NCBI GenBank assembly: GCA_036852015.1
Contig: JAANDG010000005.1
Span: 310,001 to 374,000 of the forward strand
DNA: 64,000 nt
From: Pelodera strongyloides
Taxonomy: Eukaryota > Nematoda > Chromadorea > Rhabditida > Rhabditidae
Reading direction: 5' to 3'
Below, piece after piece: positions 1 through 11,972 of this stretch. The position numbers were made by a program, and so were the translations under genes. Position 1 is the stretch's first letter. Every line of letters starts with the position of its first letter. The notes below the pieces were generated by a model. It was not told the DNA's origin. It searched no databases and was given only the letters and a program-made list of their open reading frames with translations.

Positions 1-89
1 TACAACGTGAAACTCGCCGCACACAAAAAGTAACCACAGCATGGGCACGTCGCACCCCATTGCGCGGTGTGGACGCCAGAGGTGCGCGA

Positions 90-190
90 ATGCCAAGCGC
101 GAATGCTTAGCGTGCATCTCCTAAGAGATGCGCCGGCTACGTCAGGGAGTTTCATCGGTGTAGCACGACCAAAGTTCGATCCCTAGCGCT
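90..190 (+). repeat. tRNA-like (possible SINE) fragment
   Basis: A perfect 6-bp stem hairpin at 112-129 resembles a tRNA anticodon arm. It is followed about 45 bases later by GTTCGATCCC, a good match to the RNA polymerase III B-box, in the order expected for a leucine/serine-type tRNA with a long variable arm. No convincing acceptor stem is seen, so a tRNA-derived SINE relic is more likely than a working tRNA. The similarity is weak. Confidence 0.22.
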
Positions 191-1284
191 TCTTCCAAAA
201 GCTCAATTAGTCTGTTGGCATCATGCCAGATGAGCAGAATTTGTCGTATGCATGTATTCTCTCTGTCTCGTCAGAATCCATTATCTCTTACCGTTGCACC
301 ATTTTCTACTTTTCTCTCGTGTCTCTCCGTCTCCTAGGATACCAACCATTCTGCGGCTCTCTGGGAGCCATAATACTTCCGCTCTCCTCTGGCTCGCACC
401 ATTGCTTGCACCATTTGTACCCTTTCTCTCCGTCACTTTGACTACCATTGTCTCTCAATGGTTTTTCGGCTGCCACCATTCCTTGTGTGCCTTCCGCAAA
501 CACATCATGTGATATTGGTGTCGCGGGTACGTCCCCCCAAGCTAAACATATTCCTTTCGGAACGTGACACCTCCTTTTTTCTAGCTTTAATGCGGCATAA
601 CGCCAGGTTTTCGAAACACAGTTTGAACAACTGAATTCGCATATATTGCATGCTAAGTGCCGTTTTCGAGGCTATCTTTGTTCTATTTGTTGTAGTGTCA
701 TTTGCATATCAGAAATGTTAGTACAGTTGTTATGCCGCTGTACCCCAATAGTCTATGTAACTTTATGATACTTTTATATATCATGTATATTTCACAAGTT
801 TACAGTTTTTTCTTTGTTGGTACTACTACCAGACTACTTCGACGTGATCTTCCATGTTCTATCGTCTATCTGCTTAGAAAGAATCACTATTTCTCGACCA
901 TGTATGCTGCAAGCCTTTGTACCTTATGGCTCACTTAGTTAGACTCTTAGAAAGAAACAGTTGAAACTGTCTTGAAACAGGCTATAACTTATTGTAAATG
1001 CCTTCCATGTGTGTCCATGTGCTCTTCTACACGGGAATGCAGTTGTTCAGTAGAACAAGCCACGCGTCATGCGTTTCAAGCCAAATATAAGCAGCAGTAG
1101 AAACCACGTGCCTAGTAAAGCAGAAGATCAAAATGTTATTCCTTATTCTAATCTCGCCAGCTGTCCGATTCCATGCTCGGGGGTTTGCTGACCCACTTGT
1201 CGATACAATCTCACGTGGGTGACAGATTAGGTGGTACGGAATGGGCACTGTGCCAGGTCGGACATTCCATACATGCGAGGGAAC

Positions 1285-1342
1285 TTTGGTGTCTCTCTCT
1301 GTTTCTCTCTCCTCTCTCTCCTCTCTCTCTCTCTTCTCCCCA
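1285..1342 (+). repeat. (CT)n-rich microsatellite
   Basis: Impure run of CTCTCT units with TTCTC interruptions. It creates leucine/serine-rich spurious reading frames that should not be read as genes. Confidence 0.85.
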
Positions 1343-2306
1343 TGCTAAATGAAGGTCACCGACCAGGTTCTTCAGTACCAGTCTCCCGCGGTCATTCCCA
1401 GCCTTTCCCTCTCATATGCACCCAGTCATCCCAGTCCTGCAATCGTGCAAACCAGCGTACTTTCCGGCGCAGATCGCAACCTTATGGCAGCCGAAGAAGT
1501 AGTGATTTGCTTATTCAGTATATTTAGTTATACAAAGTTTACTGTGTGAATGTTGAGCGCTGCATCGAGCTCTGTAAATGTAGACGTGTCTTATAAATTA
1601 GATTATAATAGAAAACTTTATTCCTCAGTCTCAGTAGGACCTCAAAACAGAGCCAACTGGGAACGGTCCTACACTTTTATCAAATACATGCTATGTTGTA
1701 GTACTACATAGAAAATCCGCACTTAGGAACGAGCAAATATATCGTGAATCGTGAACTTTTCGCCTATAAACTAGCAACATTTTGATCTACCACGTCCACA
1801 TTTGGCTAAGTGCCAGCTATTCTCCTCCCTTTGTTTGACCTTGTCCATCTACCCTTGATCGCTTAGAATGTAAGAGATTGTCCCCCTCCAAGAAGGGCTA
1901 AGGCCTTTTCGTGCTGCCCACCGCCTAGTGGCACCGCTTGACACCAGAATACGCCCATTTACGTTTCGAAACAACTACGAAAAGATTCGAAATTGACTAG
2001 GTTTTTTCGTGAGACTGGGATTGGGCAATCTCGTTCGTTACCACAAGACCTCTACCTGTTTCAATGTCATCCTTACACATAGATGTGTAGATCATTTTCA
2101 TCATAATAAGCTCAGACGTATCTCGAACAAGTTGAAAAAGGTGTAGATCGTTTTTGCAAGTAGGAAGTAGCCAAATGTAGCTCATTTGAATCAGTACATA
2201 AACACATCAGATGCGTATTATTTTTCTACGTGCGTGGCTGACTTTAATCATTCGTAATAATAAGAGCTCAAGACACTGTGAACAACTAAGCACCAATGAG
2301 CTCATA

Positions 2307-2425
2307 TGTAGATCATTTTGACCAGTCAGGAGGAACGAAGTGTAGATCATTTTGACGAGCAAGAAGCAACCAAGTGTAGATCATTTTGACCAGCAAGAAG
2401 CAACCAAGTGTAGATCATTTTGACC
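2307..2425 (+). repeat. 34-bp minisatellite, 3.5 units
   Basis: Units start at 2307, 2341, 2375 and 2409 (partial), each opening with TGTAGATCATTTTGAC and ending in a purine-rich half. Units two and three differ by one base. Degenerate relatives of the unit lie upstream (around 2084 and 2140), so an older array probably decayed and the 3' end was recently re-amplified. The units are contiguous with no spacers, so this is not a CRISPR array. Confidence 0.85.
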
Positions 2426-2796
2426 AGTCCCATGCCCCTGCCCACAATTTTGCGCCCCTAGAGGGCATTCTGGTCAGAATGAACACGAACATAATCTAAG
2501 GAAAAGGGGCCAAAGAGAACTTTGCTCAAGTAAAAAGTGCCCAAGTACAAGGTCCCGTGGGCCCATTTCTAGTGCAAATTAAGTCCAAACACTCTTAGAT
2601 TCCTGTAAGTTTAATCTTTTGTCTTATTTGGATTTGGTCGGACTTTGCGAGTTTTTCTTTTTTGTGTATTAAAAGTGCATTTTGGTGCGGTTTCTCTGCT
2701 CCCACATTAGAATGGAATTAGGACAAAAACAATTTTCCATTTCCTAGAATCTAGAATGCCTCACGTGAACGCTTGAAAATGAAATTGAGAAAACTT

Positions 2797-2845
2797 AATC
2801 AAAGCGATATGACAACCGGTTTTTGAAATGTACGTTGGAAGGTGC
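2797..2845 (+). mobile_element. MITE family A, left-end fragment
   Basis: Carries the diagnostic left terminus AAAGCGATATGACAACCGG followed by TTTTTGAAA, as in the complete copies elsewhere in the window (for example 52866-53037). No matching right end is found nearby, so it is truncated or decayed. Confidence 0.55.
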
Positions 2846-3898
2846 AGTAATTTTCTTCTAAACATTTAACAATTTTTTTGCAGATATATATTAGATTGCA
2901 TAGAAGTCTTCAGCACAAAATTTGTAAGGGCAATCCAAATACTAACAAAACAACATGTATAGAGAGATTGTTTTTTGATACTACTGCGCTTGTAATTTGC
3001 ATACAATGTTTACAGGTGATGTAGCTAAGCCCTTGTTTTCCATAGCAATACATATATGGACATTTATGCTCAATACCAATACTCAAACACTTTGTGATAA
3101 TATTGGTTATACCAATGTGCATGTATGAAAAGAACCAACATTCCCTAAAATTTTATGTCGTATGTATATTTATGTTCAACATTTAACGCAAAAAAAAAAT
3201 ACGTTAAAGATCACTGCGGTTTACATGTTTTATGTGTTGCACTTTAGGAGTTTAACGTTCTCGTTTTCTCTACTTTTTAATGTTTTTGGTTCCCGTCGGT
3301 CTTTTTATTGCTACATATTTTTCAGAGTTTTTTCTTTTTGAAAACAGATTGAGGGAGGAGTCGTACGAGAGAAAGTAATAAATGTAATTTACTGGCAAAT
3401 ATTTAAGATGAAAGAATCGCGCAACATTATTTTTTTTGTCTGGAAGAAAGTACCAATGTATCTCTAAAACTATATTTCGAAACGTTTAAAGTTTAAAGGT
3501 TTAAAGCAGTCCCTATTTTAACCACCTAATTATGATAATTAGACCCACATTTTATTATAATACGGTTGGTAAGAGTTACATACCATGCATGCCATTTGAA
3601 TTTCAAACTATTTGACTTTCGTTCAATATTCTACTAATGGCGCCGCGATTTAGAAATTGCCCTTTTTTGAACGCCATTTTGTGAATATTTTTATTTGCTT
3701 TATAATATTTGCTGAGTTGGGGCACAGCAGGGATCAAACGTGTGATTTTCACACTCCCTGCTCACTAAATAAACAGTTGTGAGTCTTGCCTTGATATGGC
3801 AGTGGATTTAAACTCTTATCAGAAGGGTAAATAAGCCAACTAAATTTAAATAAGTTGCAGATTGCTATACATACTTGATGAATTTAACTTATACCATA

Positions 3899-4312
3899 CT
3901 AAAGGGAGAGGCCCACGAGAAAAAAGTGTTCCTCAGTTTACTTGCACAGCATGTGCGGAATTTCAGAAATATTACTGTAAAAACCGCATTTCTTTGCACC
4001 TAGAACTCACAGAGTTATTCCCCGGCAAACAGTTCGGCCAGGTACCGTAGTCAGAAACGTTTTTACGGTTTAAATCCATCCAATAGCATTCTTTCTCTTC
4101 ATAGTAATGGTTTAACGAATGAAGATCATTCCTACGATTATTACAAGGCGTTTCCAATACTGTAATGCCATAAAAGCGCAAAATTGATTCTGACTACGGT
4201 ACCTGGCCGAACTGTTTGCCGGGGAATAACTCACAGTAATATTTCTGAAATTCTGGACATTCTGTGCAAGTAAACTGAGAAACACGTTTTTCTCATGGGC
4301 CTCTCCCTTTAA
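3899..4312. mobile_element. 414-bp foldback/MITE element with TTAA-like flanks
   Basis: Long imperfect inverted repeat. The left arm starts AAAGGGAGAGGCCCACGAGA and the right arm ends with its near complement just before TTAA at 4309-4312. The arms continue inward for well over 100 bp, sharing a block that includes TTCGGCCAGGTACCGTAGTC and its complement. The left arm has an extra stretch of roughly 35-40 bases absent from the right. The left flank reads CTAA instead of TTAA. There is no transposase, so the element is non-autonomous. TTAA target choice suggests piggyBac-type mobilisation (inference). Confidence 0.75.
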
Positions 4313-5226
4313 GCGCACCTATATACCTATTGTGAGTGTATGTCATAAAGGATTGAATCATTTGTTCGTAATAGACGAATGATGTTGTTTTGTTTTATTC
4401 ATCTATGTAGTAAAAAGTAAGAAGTAAATTTACTGAGTTATCATTCGGTTACTATAATCCCGATCCCATATTCTAAGCAATGGTCTATTTGTTGACATTT
4501 GTCACCGTAGACAACTGTGACACCAGATCTTCGTGTGTATAGAATTAACAGATAGTTTATACATCCGCCTTCCGAGTAGTATTGACCCCTAACCCTAAAC
4601 TTCTAGCACTTGTCATTAGCATATAACACGTATAGGTCTTACTGTATTACAGTCATACAGCTCTTATGCAAATTTGGACTTGATTGCCAAATAACTGCAA
4701 ACTCCTCACATAATTACTGTCGTAAATTATCACAGTTATAGTACAAAAGTGATTACCGTATGTGATATATAGATACACTGCATTATATGTCCTTTTCTTA
4801 AATATTATTTTAGTATTTTGCTCCACCTTTGTGGAATAGTATGCGTGTATGCGGAAGAAAGTATGATTACTCACTATGTGATTAATGCATTCTTTTCTAA
4901 AATATATGCACAAACATTTCACTTTTTTTTTGTGGAAAAGAAGTATTTTTATGCAGTCTTATTGTTAGTTCTAGAAAAATATACGTATATGCATGTAGTT
5001 TAGTAGAGCAGTGTAAATGGTCACGTGAACTTTGAAATTGATATTTTATATGTTTTCCGGTAAACTAACTTAATTGACCAAACATGATTACGTTTTTAAT
5101 TAGGTGAGCTCGAATCGTTATTAAAAAAAACGATATGTTGCACATTCTAATCTCTAAGTGATCTTTGCTGTGTTATCTTATCACGCAAGCTTAATTAAAA
5201 ATATGATTTATTGTTCACTAATCTAA
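4313..5226. other. Intergenic spacer with no recognisable gene
   Basis: AT-rich sequence with short reading frames only. I see no splice-site and codon pattern consistent with an exon, no RNA gene and no complete repeat. Confidence 0.6.
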
Positions 5227-5231
5227 ATCCT

Positions 5232-5440
5232 TGTTGTAGCGGCACACCAGATGTAGATGAAGTCTTTATTCAGCGGGGGCTGTGACATCTTATCAGCAAT
5301 ATCAGCGACTTATATAGCTAGTCTCATATGCTAATAGTTACATTATTGATGTAAACCAGACAATAGTGATATGCTAAATGTCTATCGAAATCTATAGGAA
5401 GTGTGACCTAACATAATACGTTTTAGCTCACTTCCTAACA
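5232..5440 (-). repeat. 3' LTR (209 bp) of the LTR element
   Basis: Read on the minus strand it starts TGTTAGGAAGTGAGC and ends CTACAACA. It matches 7267-7475 throughout by eye. The ATCCT target duplication precedes it on the plus strand at 5227-5231. Confidence 0.95.
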
Positions 5441-5451
5441 TCTCCCTCATT
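5441..5451 (-). other. Polypurine tract of the LTR element
   Basis: On the minus strand this reads ATGAGGGAGA immediately before the TG of the 3' LTR, the expected place for the plus-strand DNA primer in LTR retrotransposons. The call rests on position and base composition. Confidence 0.6.
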
Positions 5452-5455
5452 ATAT

Positions 5456-7282
5456 TTAAATAAGCTTATATTTCGTCTGTCGAGGATCCATGTCCAGTCT
5501 TCTCGGCGGCGCACGGTCCCTTCTCGGTCGTTGTCCAGCGGCAGCGAGCACAGGCGATCTTCCTTCACGTGTCGATGATCCCGTTCTTCTCGATCCACTA
5601 GAGTCGTCAACTTTCGTGCCCGTAGACTCCTCCTCTTCTTCAGAAAATTGAACTGCTCGCGGACGCTCACTAGTGTCATCCTGATCAGCAGTCTTCTCCA
5701 CAGCGTCTTCCTCTGTCGGCTCAGCACACTCGTCACCAGATGGTTCTGCAAGTCGTTGCTCATCGTCGACAGTCGTTTCTTCAGTAAGTTTCAGGCTTGG
5801 TAGGACATCCACTGTTACTGTAGGTTCCTCACCAACCACTCCACTTAGCTTCTTCTTAGTAGGCCATGCAAGATCAAAATCTTCCAATAAGATTGTCAGT
5901 GCATCCTCTTGTTCTTCCTCAGAACCTCTCGGGCGAAGGTCTCTTGTGTAGCACGTCCACACCACCTTCTTGCTTATCTCCACTTCGCATAGAGATCTTC
6001 CACGTGTCCCCACTACACGGCCAGGAGTCCAAGTCGGTTTCGTTGGATTTCGGTAGTCCCTCACGAACACCAGATCATCCACGACGAAATCCCGCTTCTT
6101 GTCTCCGTGTTGCCTGATGCAGTCCTGCTTCATCCTGGTCCTACTTCCCTGTAGATCATGCGCCTTCCGCACATTCGGACGTCTTCCCGACTCCTTACCA
6201 GATCCTGCAGACTTCACAGCACAACAAGTGGATGCAAATGCTTCTTGAAAGCTCGGTAGTTGCTCAATCCACTCCATTCCCATCAGTCGTATGTTCTTCG
6301 TCACATAACATCGACCCTTGCCAGGAAATCCGTTCACCTTGAACACAGTGTTGAATACGCCATCGACCTCAATCGTCGATCCGTTAGCGGCACGTAACTC
6401 CACAGACGCCATTCCAAGAGACGGTGATTCCAGTCGCCTCCACGTCTTTCGATCCACAATCGTTACGTCCGCACCGGTGTCCAACTGCATCAGGACATCC
6501 AATTCGTCCTTTCCAATACACGCAGTGACATCCTTCCGGCCATTCTTCAACCTCGCGACAGCCTTCACATTCCTTACTGCAGGACAGCTGTTCGCGTAAT
6601 GTCCTGTTTCTCCACAAAGAAAACAAGCTCCTTTCTTTCTTGAGTAGTCCTTGTTCCTGTCGTGATCCTTGCTAGGTGAGCATCGAACAGGCGAGAACCT
6701 CCTCGGGGTCCACTTCTTATTATCCACACGAGCGACGAAAGCATTTTCCTCTTGCACATGCACCACAGCGTCCTTCACCAGGCTCATCGACAATTCACAT
6801 TCGGTGACAAGGTCCCTCAGTTTCGTACCTTCACCTGCACCAACCTCTAGTCGACGAATCAAACGCTTTCGCAAGTCCTTCCACTTGCCTTCCTGCATCC
6901 CTGCAACAAACAGCATGCACTTGCAATCGTCCTCGGACATCTCCTTCACACGCCCTCTCTCGTGTAACTGGTTCACACGAGCCGCATACGTCTTGAAATC
7001 TTCTGTTTCCTCCTTGACCACTCGGAACGCATTGAATCTTCGCCGGAACAGAGAGCACTTCTCTCCAAATAGCTCCTCAAGCACAGTCTTCGTCTCCTCG
7101 TAAGACGCTTCCGCTGGCTTCTTCGGCAAAATATGATCCACATACATGGCGTAGCTCCTGGAATCAAGCTTGCTGACGAGCAGGCTTGTTCGATCCGCTT
7201 CCTCCAGTGACGATCCTTCCGACTTTACGACGTACGGTTTGGTCTGTCTCATCTTGAACGCCAATTTGTTGTAGCGGCACAC
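5456..7282 (-). CDS. Gag-protease ORF fused to an integrase C-terminal tail (608 aa)
   Basis: Single uninterrupted frame filling the LTR element. Residues about 40-170 are helical and charged, like the Gag domain of Ty3/gypsy elements. A CCHC zinc knuckle (CFLCGETGHYANSC) covers 220-233. A retropepsin motif (LDTGADVTIVD) starts at 267, with the fold apparently continuing to about 345. The frame then passes without a stop into a segment (about 380-452, including DLVFVRDY and ending RDLRPRG) resembling the C-terminal GPY/F-like tail of gypsy integrases, and ends in an acidic, low-complexity region. Reverse transcriptase, RNase H and the integrase catalytic core are missing. The start could be residue 1, encoded inside the LTR, or the methionine at residue 11. 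The stop is 15 bp before the 3' LTR. The product could form capsids and process itself but could not copy or integrate its genome. An alternative is that the tail frame is fortuitous, but its motif order argues against that. Confidence 0.88.
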   Translation of the reverse strand: MCRYNKLAFKMRQTKPYVVKSEGSSLEEADRTSLLVSKLDSRSYAMYVDHILPKKPAEASYEETKTVLEELFGEKCSLFRRRFNAFRVVKEETEDFKTYAARVNQLHERGRVKEMSEDDCKCMLFVAGMQEGKWKDLRKRLIRRLEVGAGEGTKLRDLVTECELSMSLVKDAVVHVQEENAFVARVDNKKWTPRRFSPVRCSPSKDHDRNKDYSRKKGACFLCGETGHYANSCPAVRNVKAVARLKNGRKDVTACIGKDELDVLMQLDTGADVTIVDRKTWRRLESPSLGMASVELRAANGSTIEVDGVFNTVFKVNGFPGKGRCYVTKNIRLMGMEWIEQLPSFQEAFASTCCAVKSAGSGKESGRRPNVRKAHDLQGSRTRMKQDCIRQHGDKKRDFVVDDLVFVRDYRNPTKPTWTPGRVVGTRGRSLCEVEISKKVVWTCYTRDLRPRGSEEEQEDALTILLEDFDLAWPTKKKLSGVVGEEPTVTVDVLPSLKLTEETTVDDEQRLAEPSGDECAEPTEEDAVEKTADQDDTSERPRAVQFSEEEEESTGTKVDDSSGSRRTGSSTREGRSPVLAAAGQRPRRDRAPPRRLDMDPRQTKYKLI

Positions 7283-7475
7283 CAGATGTAGATGAAGTCT
7301 TTATTCAGCGGGGGCTGTGACATCTTATCAGCAATATCAGCGACTTATATAGCTAGTCTCATATGCTAATAGTTACATTATTGATGTAAACCAGACAATA
7401 GTGATATGCTAAATGTCTATCGAAATCTATAGGAAGTGTGACCTAACATAATACGTTTTAGCTCACTTCCTAACA
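7267..7475 (-). repeat. 5' LTR (209 bp) of the LTR element
   Basis: Second copy of the 209-bp repeat, followed by the ATCCT target duplication at 7476-7480. On the minus strand it should contain the element's promoter. The first in-frame ATG of the internal ORF lies inside its last 16 bases. Confidence 0.95.
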
Positions 7476-7480
7476 ATCCT

Positions 7481-10370
7481 AAATGATTAAAAAGGTAAAT
7501 TGACTTTCTTTCGTATTTTTTGTGACAAATTGCTTCAGTCATACCATACAGCATCATTCAAAACGGCTATTTCTGGGGTGAAACTAACTTGACTACTAAC
7601 TTTGAATATTTATCAAAAATTTTATTTCTGGTTTTCCTGGGATGAACCTCCACAACTAGTGAACTTACAAAATATTTATCTTTTGAAAGAAATTCCTTAT
7701 TGTTAGTCACTGGCAATGACTTTTGCTCTAGTTCACTATTTCTTCATTATTAGAAGTGACATATTGAAAACCAATCTCTTATAGAAACCCTAAGATCAGC
7801 ATATTTCCCTCTCAATTCAGTTTCTGGAATCTTTTTTCTTTTTCAGTATTTTTCAGCAAAAAAGACGGTCATTTTTTGTCAATTAGCCGTGAAAGAAGAA
7901 CCGAAAATCACACAGGATATAGAAAGTTTATCGGCCGCGTTAAAAAGCAGAGGATTTCTAATCTGCTGTGCATTAATTATTTAGCTCATTTAATTTTCAC
8001 CAATAAATAGGCGTATATCATCTTAGCAAAAAAAAGTGTGGTTGTTCGACTGTTGAATAAAATAATACGTGATGTGATCTTTTTTACAAATAAAGCTTAA
8101 AAACTCAAATATTTCTTTGCTTATCATTCTATATACGTAATGGAATAGGTCACCATCACTTCGCATAATTGCCAATTACGGAAAATTATAAATTCGTCCT
8201 TTTCCTTTCCTTCATAGATGGTTACATTCAGGGAAGAGATAAAAGTTTAGCTTCTGCATTGTGCAAGATAACTAGAATTAGCTTATGAGCTGCTTATGTT
8301 TGGCAATGTAACAAAACAGTATGCAAATTGATTTTCTACTTACAGGCGCTGCTCTCTCCCTTTAAACACTGGGTGGTCTGAGCTCTGAGCGCTTGCTTAC
8401 TCCTTACTAGGTAGACCACGGACCACGCTAGGCAAGTCGGGAGACTTCACTCTGGGAGCTTTACTCGGGGAAGCCTCTCCCTGGTGGGAAGTGGGAAGTA
8501 TGGCTGGGCAGAGTTCATATCAGTCAGAGGGAGAGTTAAAGAGAGAGAAAGAGAGAGTTAGAGAGAGGAGACTCGTCAAAATAGAATTTGTTTACAATTC
8601 TCATGTGTATTGTCTATGACAATATTGCTGTGTCTGGACGTAGCAGATTGATTAGTGTTTTATAGACGTACTATGTGATATAGATGTTATCTCACTTGAA
8701 ATTTTCTTATTTTTTTCTGTCTCATTCTAGACTCCACAGTTGGTTAAAATTTATTTTAACATTGCAAATTAGAGAACAGTACATACATACAGATCTATTT
8801 CCACGTTGCCAGCAGTGAATGGCGGAGTTTATTTTATTTTACTAACCCTGGGATAACACTGCATGTCCAGCCTGTTAACCATTTACTTCTACCACTACTA
8901 ATATGTATTAAGTAGACAAAAACTGTATGAAGCACAGATTGCCACTGAATATAACATGACATAGAACATCATTGACTGCTTTCGACACCGATTTTGTTCT
9001 AATTCCCAGCATTCGAGTAATAAGTTCCATTTTGTGTCCCGTGCTCGTTCGTACAGGTGGTAACCATTTCAATTCCACTATCTCTTGTTATTTCCCTTTG
9101 CTTTTTATCTCCCCGGGAGTGACCGCATTTTTTCGGGTGGAAATGCATTGCGTACAACTAATTCGAACGAACCATCTACCACAGTGTACGCAAGAGCGAT
9201 CGAGCAAAAAGATATGATATAATTTTACAGTGCAAAATACTTCGGCATGAAATAGTGTTTAAGATACAATATAAAATACTTTCGCTAATTATTATATAGT
9301 TAATAAAGAATGTAAGTCATATTAGGGATTTTCCTGACCTTACAATTAGGCTTGTAGATGTTGTATGTGGCTAGACTGTAGACCTAGCCATAAGTAGTAT
9401 GTTTCAACATTATGTGAAAGCTGCTTACACGTTACTAGAGTCGCTGTGAGCGTTGTCTCATTTCTCATGATTGATTCTCATTTCGGTTGTCGTAACTTAT
9501 CGAGTACGAAATAGAGTTTTTATTTTAAAGGATAATGCTCTCGACACTCTTTATGCCTTTCTAATGAGCCTGTCTCTTAAACTAATTATCTGTCTGTTGC
9601 AAATATTGGATCAATTTGCAAACCATAAAAATCAGCAAAAAAAATAAAAATTACCGTAGTTGTTCATCAAATTCTAGGTTCATTAGGCGTCGATTATGTA
9701 CGCATAGTTTCCGATTTTTGGTCATCCAGGCCTTCTATTTTTATTGTTTCCTTCTTTTTTATAAAACTAACACATTCACTTCCTATACTCCTATCTCTCC
9801 ATCGAAATATTACTTCCTTCCTACTTGTTTTCACGTATAGAAAAGAGACCTTCCGCGTCCTGTCTCTCTTACCCTGAACTCTGGCCTCCAACCCTAGATA
9901 TCTGACCGTATTTTGTTTGAAAATTTGAGAAGGTTATAAAATAGTATCGAATAAATTACCTTTACACTTAATATGTTGCTAATGTACATCACGTTCAAAC
10001 ACAGTAAAATTACTGTGAGAACAAAAGAGAATCTAAAAATAAGTATGAATTTGTGCATCGTTTTTTTTCGTACTATGTCAGTTATATGCGCTACATCTCA
10101 TCACTTTTCTTATTTTTTACATCTTGTTTTCCTAAATCTTGCCGAATTATGCGGATTACAGATAGATTTTGGAAAATTCGTGTTTTAATAACTTTTTCCT
10201 AAAGTTTATTATCCTAATTTTTGTCGAACTTGATGTGCGGATTAGATAGTTTGAAAACTAGAATTTAATAACAACTTCAAATAAATGTCCTCATGATTAA
10301 GCTCAACAAGCTGGACTCTGGCTTCTGGTTTCAATTTGGCTCTGCCACTTGGTTTTGGTTTCATGCTTTC
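7481..10370. other. Intergenic spacer
   Basis: AT-rich DNA with no exon I can defend. It contains a GA-rich patch at about 8530-8570 and a GC-richer stretch at 8345-8510 with several CTCCC/GGGAG repeats of unknown origin. Other reading frames are short and lack splice context. Confidence 0.5.
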
Positions 10371-10377
10371 TCTGATT

Positions 10378-10411
10378 AGAGAGACAGAGAGAGAGAGGGA
10401 GATAGAGAGAA

Positions 10412-10442
<31 letters not shown>
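10378..10442 (+). repeat. (GA)n microsatellite
   Basis: GAGAGA run with AAAGAG interruptions. It is one of the few long purine-strand tracts in a window where most such tracts read CT on the plus strand. Confidence 0.88.
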
Positions 10443-10443
<1 letters not shown>

Positions 10444-11972
10444 GTCATTGATCCGCCATTCTCTTTCCTATCCTTCTATGGTCCGCAGTCAAATGTTTCC
10501 TTTCTTCCTTACTCTTTGGACGTCCCCGAAAGGGCCACATTCCAGACGACGAAATCCATGGATATTCCCAGAAATTTTCTTTCGATTTGCCTTATTTCTG
10601 GTGCAGTGGTACCTTTGGCAATTAGAATTCATGCATACCATTTCATACCACCATTATCATCTGACTGGGCGTATTACCTGACTAATGTCTGAAATCCCTG
10701 ACTAAGTATACAGTTGTTAACAGGTTACAATGCACGTTGCATAAGATCGTATCCACTCTCTTCACGCTGTACATGTACTTACTTCTATGCTTATTTCCAT
10801 ATTTCGAATTTATCCTGGCATTAAGTTTGTTATTGCTTCCCATTGTTATTATTATTATTATTATTCCCATTGTTATTGTTATTGTTATGTTTGATCCCAT
10901 CCCGTATCTTGGTTTATAGTTTACTAACTAATGTTTATTTCTTTCAGGACCTATATTACTGCCCATTTCGACATCGACTCCACGTGGTCTTCGTTATGTT
11001 ATCTTGCTTTTCATGATTTCTCAATTATTTACACTATATTTCCGGAAATTACTAGTTCATTTCTTTAGTTCCTAACAGGTGAAAATATGGCTTCCTAATT
11101 AGGTCCTTACTTACATTGAAAGATTATGTTGCGTTAATCCATTATCCGTAGTAAGTACTGTATTGAACTCTCGAATAACTTGTAATTTTAAAAGTTAACC
11201 AAATTAAACTCTGTGAAATCAACCTTTGAGAAAGAGGGAGAGAGTAGACGGGGAGAACCATATGAGAGAGAGTCCTTCACCGGGACACCGATTGACTCCC
11301 CCTCTAGTGTCCCCGGGGACTTCCCCCTTGTGGAACAAAGTGTTCCCTGTTCTCTGGGTTCATTCACCTCCTATCCCGCTCCCTCAATAACCCATTCAAG
11401 GGTTTTTGCATTTAGAAACAGAACGCGGCGGAAACACACCAAACAAGACCCATTTATATTGAAACAGAAATCATTGAATTACTGAAAAGTCTGCATTTTG
11501 TTTGCTTAGGACGTTTGGTATCTTTTACCTTTCCAGATGGAAGATAAAGGTAACTCTACCTCTGCCTCGTTTTGCTTTGAAGTCTAGCAACTCACAAACA
11601 TGAAACATTAGTATAATTTTATCGTGCCTTAGTAGGGACCTTTTCTGTCCGCCATACAGATACCTGAAACTTTGAATCTTACGACGACTTCTTATGAAGA
11701 CATTTGAATGGTTACTGCACACAGTGCTGGGAAAATCTCACAAACCCTTCGGTATGAGCATCTGCATAATGTCTCCTTAAAACCGAGGCAGATGGCCGGC
11801 ATCCATCGTCTGCACAGCTTTGAATCCAAATTTCTTACAAATTTTCCTCCCGAGCGCTGGCTTCTTCATATAACTTCACCATTCATTTCATCCTTTTTTC
11901 GACGTCCCTGTTCTTGTGGCTGAATTCATTGTTCTTCTTTTAATTCTGTCTCCTCCTCATTATCCTCCTTCT

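Larger units (their letters stand above)
5232..7475 (-). mobile_element. Compact Ty3/gypsy-like LTR retrotransposon, internally deleted
   Basis: Two 209-bp direct repeats (5232-5440 and 7267-7475) appear identical base for base, begin TG and end CA, and are bounded by the perfect 5-bp target duplication ATCCT (5227-5231 and 7476-7480). Coding is on the minus strand, so 7267-7475 is the 5' LTR. A purine-rich tract (5441-5451 read in reverse) abuts the 3' LTR, and a possible primer-binding site beginning TGG lies three bases inside the 5' LTR. The interior holds one long open frame with Gag, zinc knuckle, protease and an integrase tail but no reverse transcriptase, RNase H or integrase core. 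Identical LTRs imply recent insertion, so mobilisation must have used enzymes supplied by another element. Confidence 0.93.

Noticed and set aside
2307..2425. Possible CRISPR array
   Set aside because: The repeats are contiguous without unique spacers and the genome is eukaryotic.
6669..7103. 144-codon plus-strand frame within the LTR element
   Set aside because: Antisense shadow of the Gag frame, which carries recognisable motifs on the minus strand.
11213..11485. 90-codon frame with Ser/Pro-rich product
   Set aside because: No splice signals, no motif, and a GA-rich start; not enough to call a gene.
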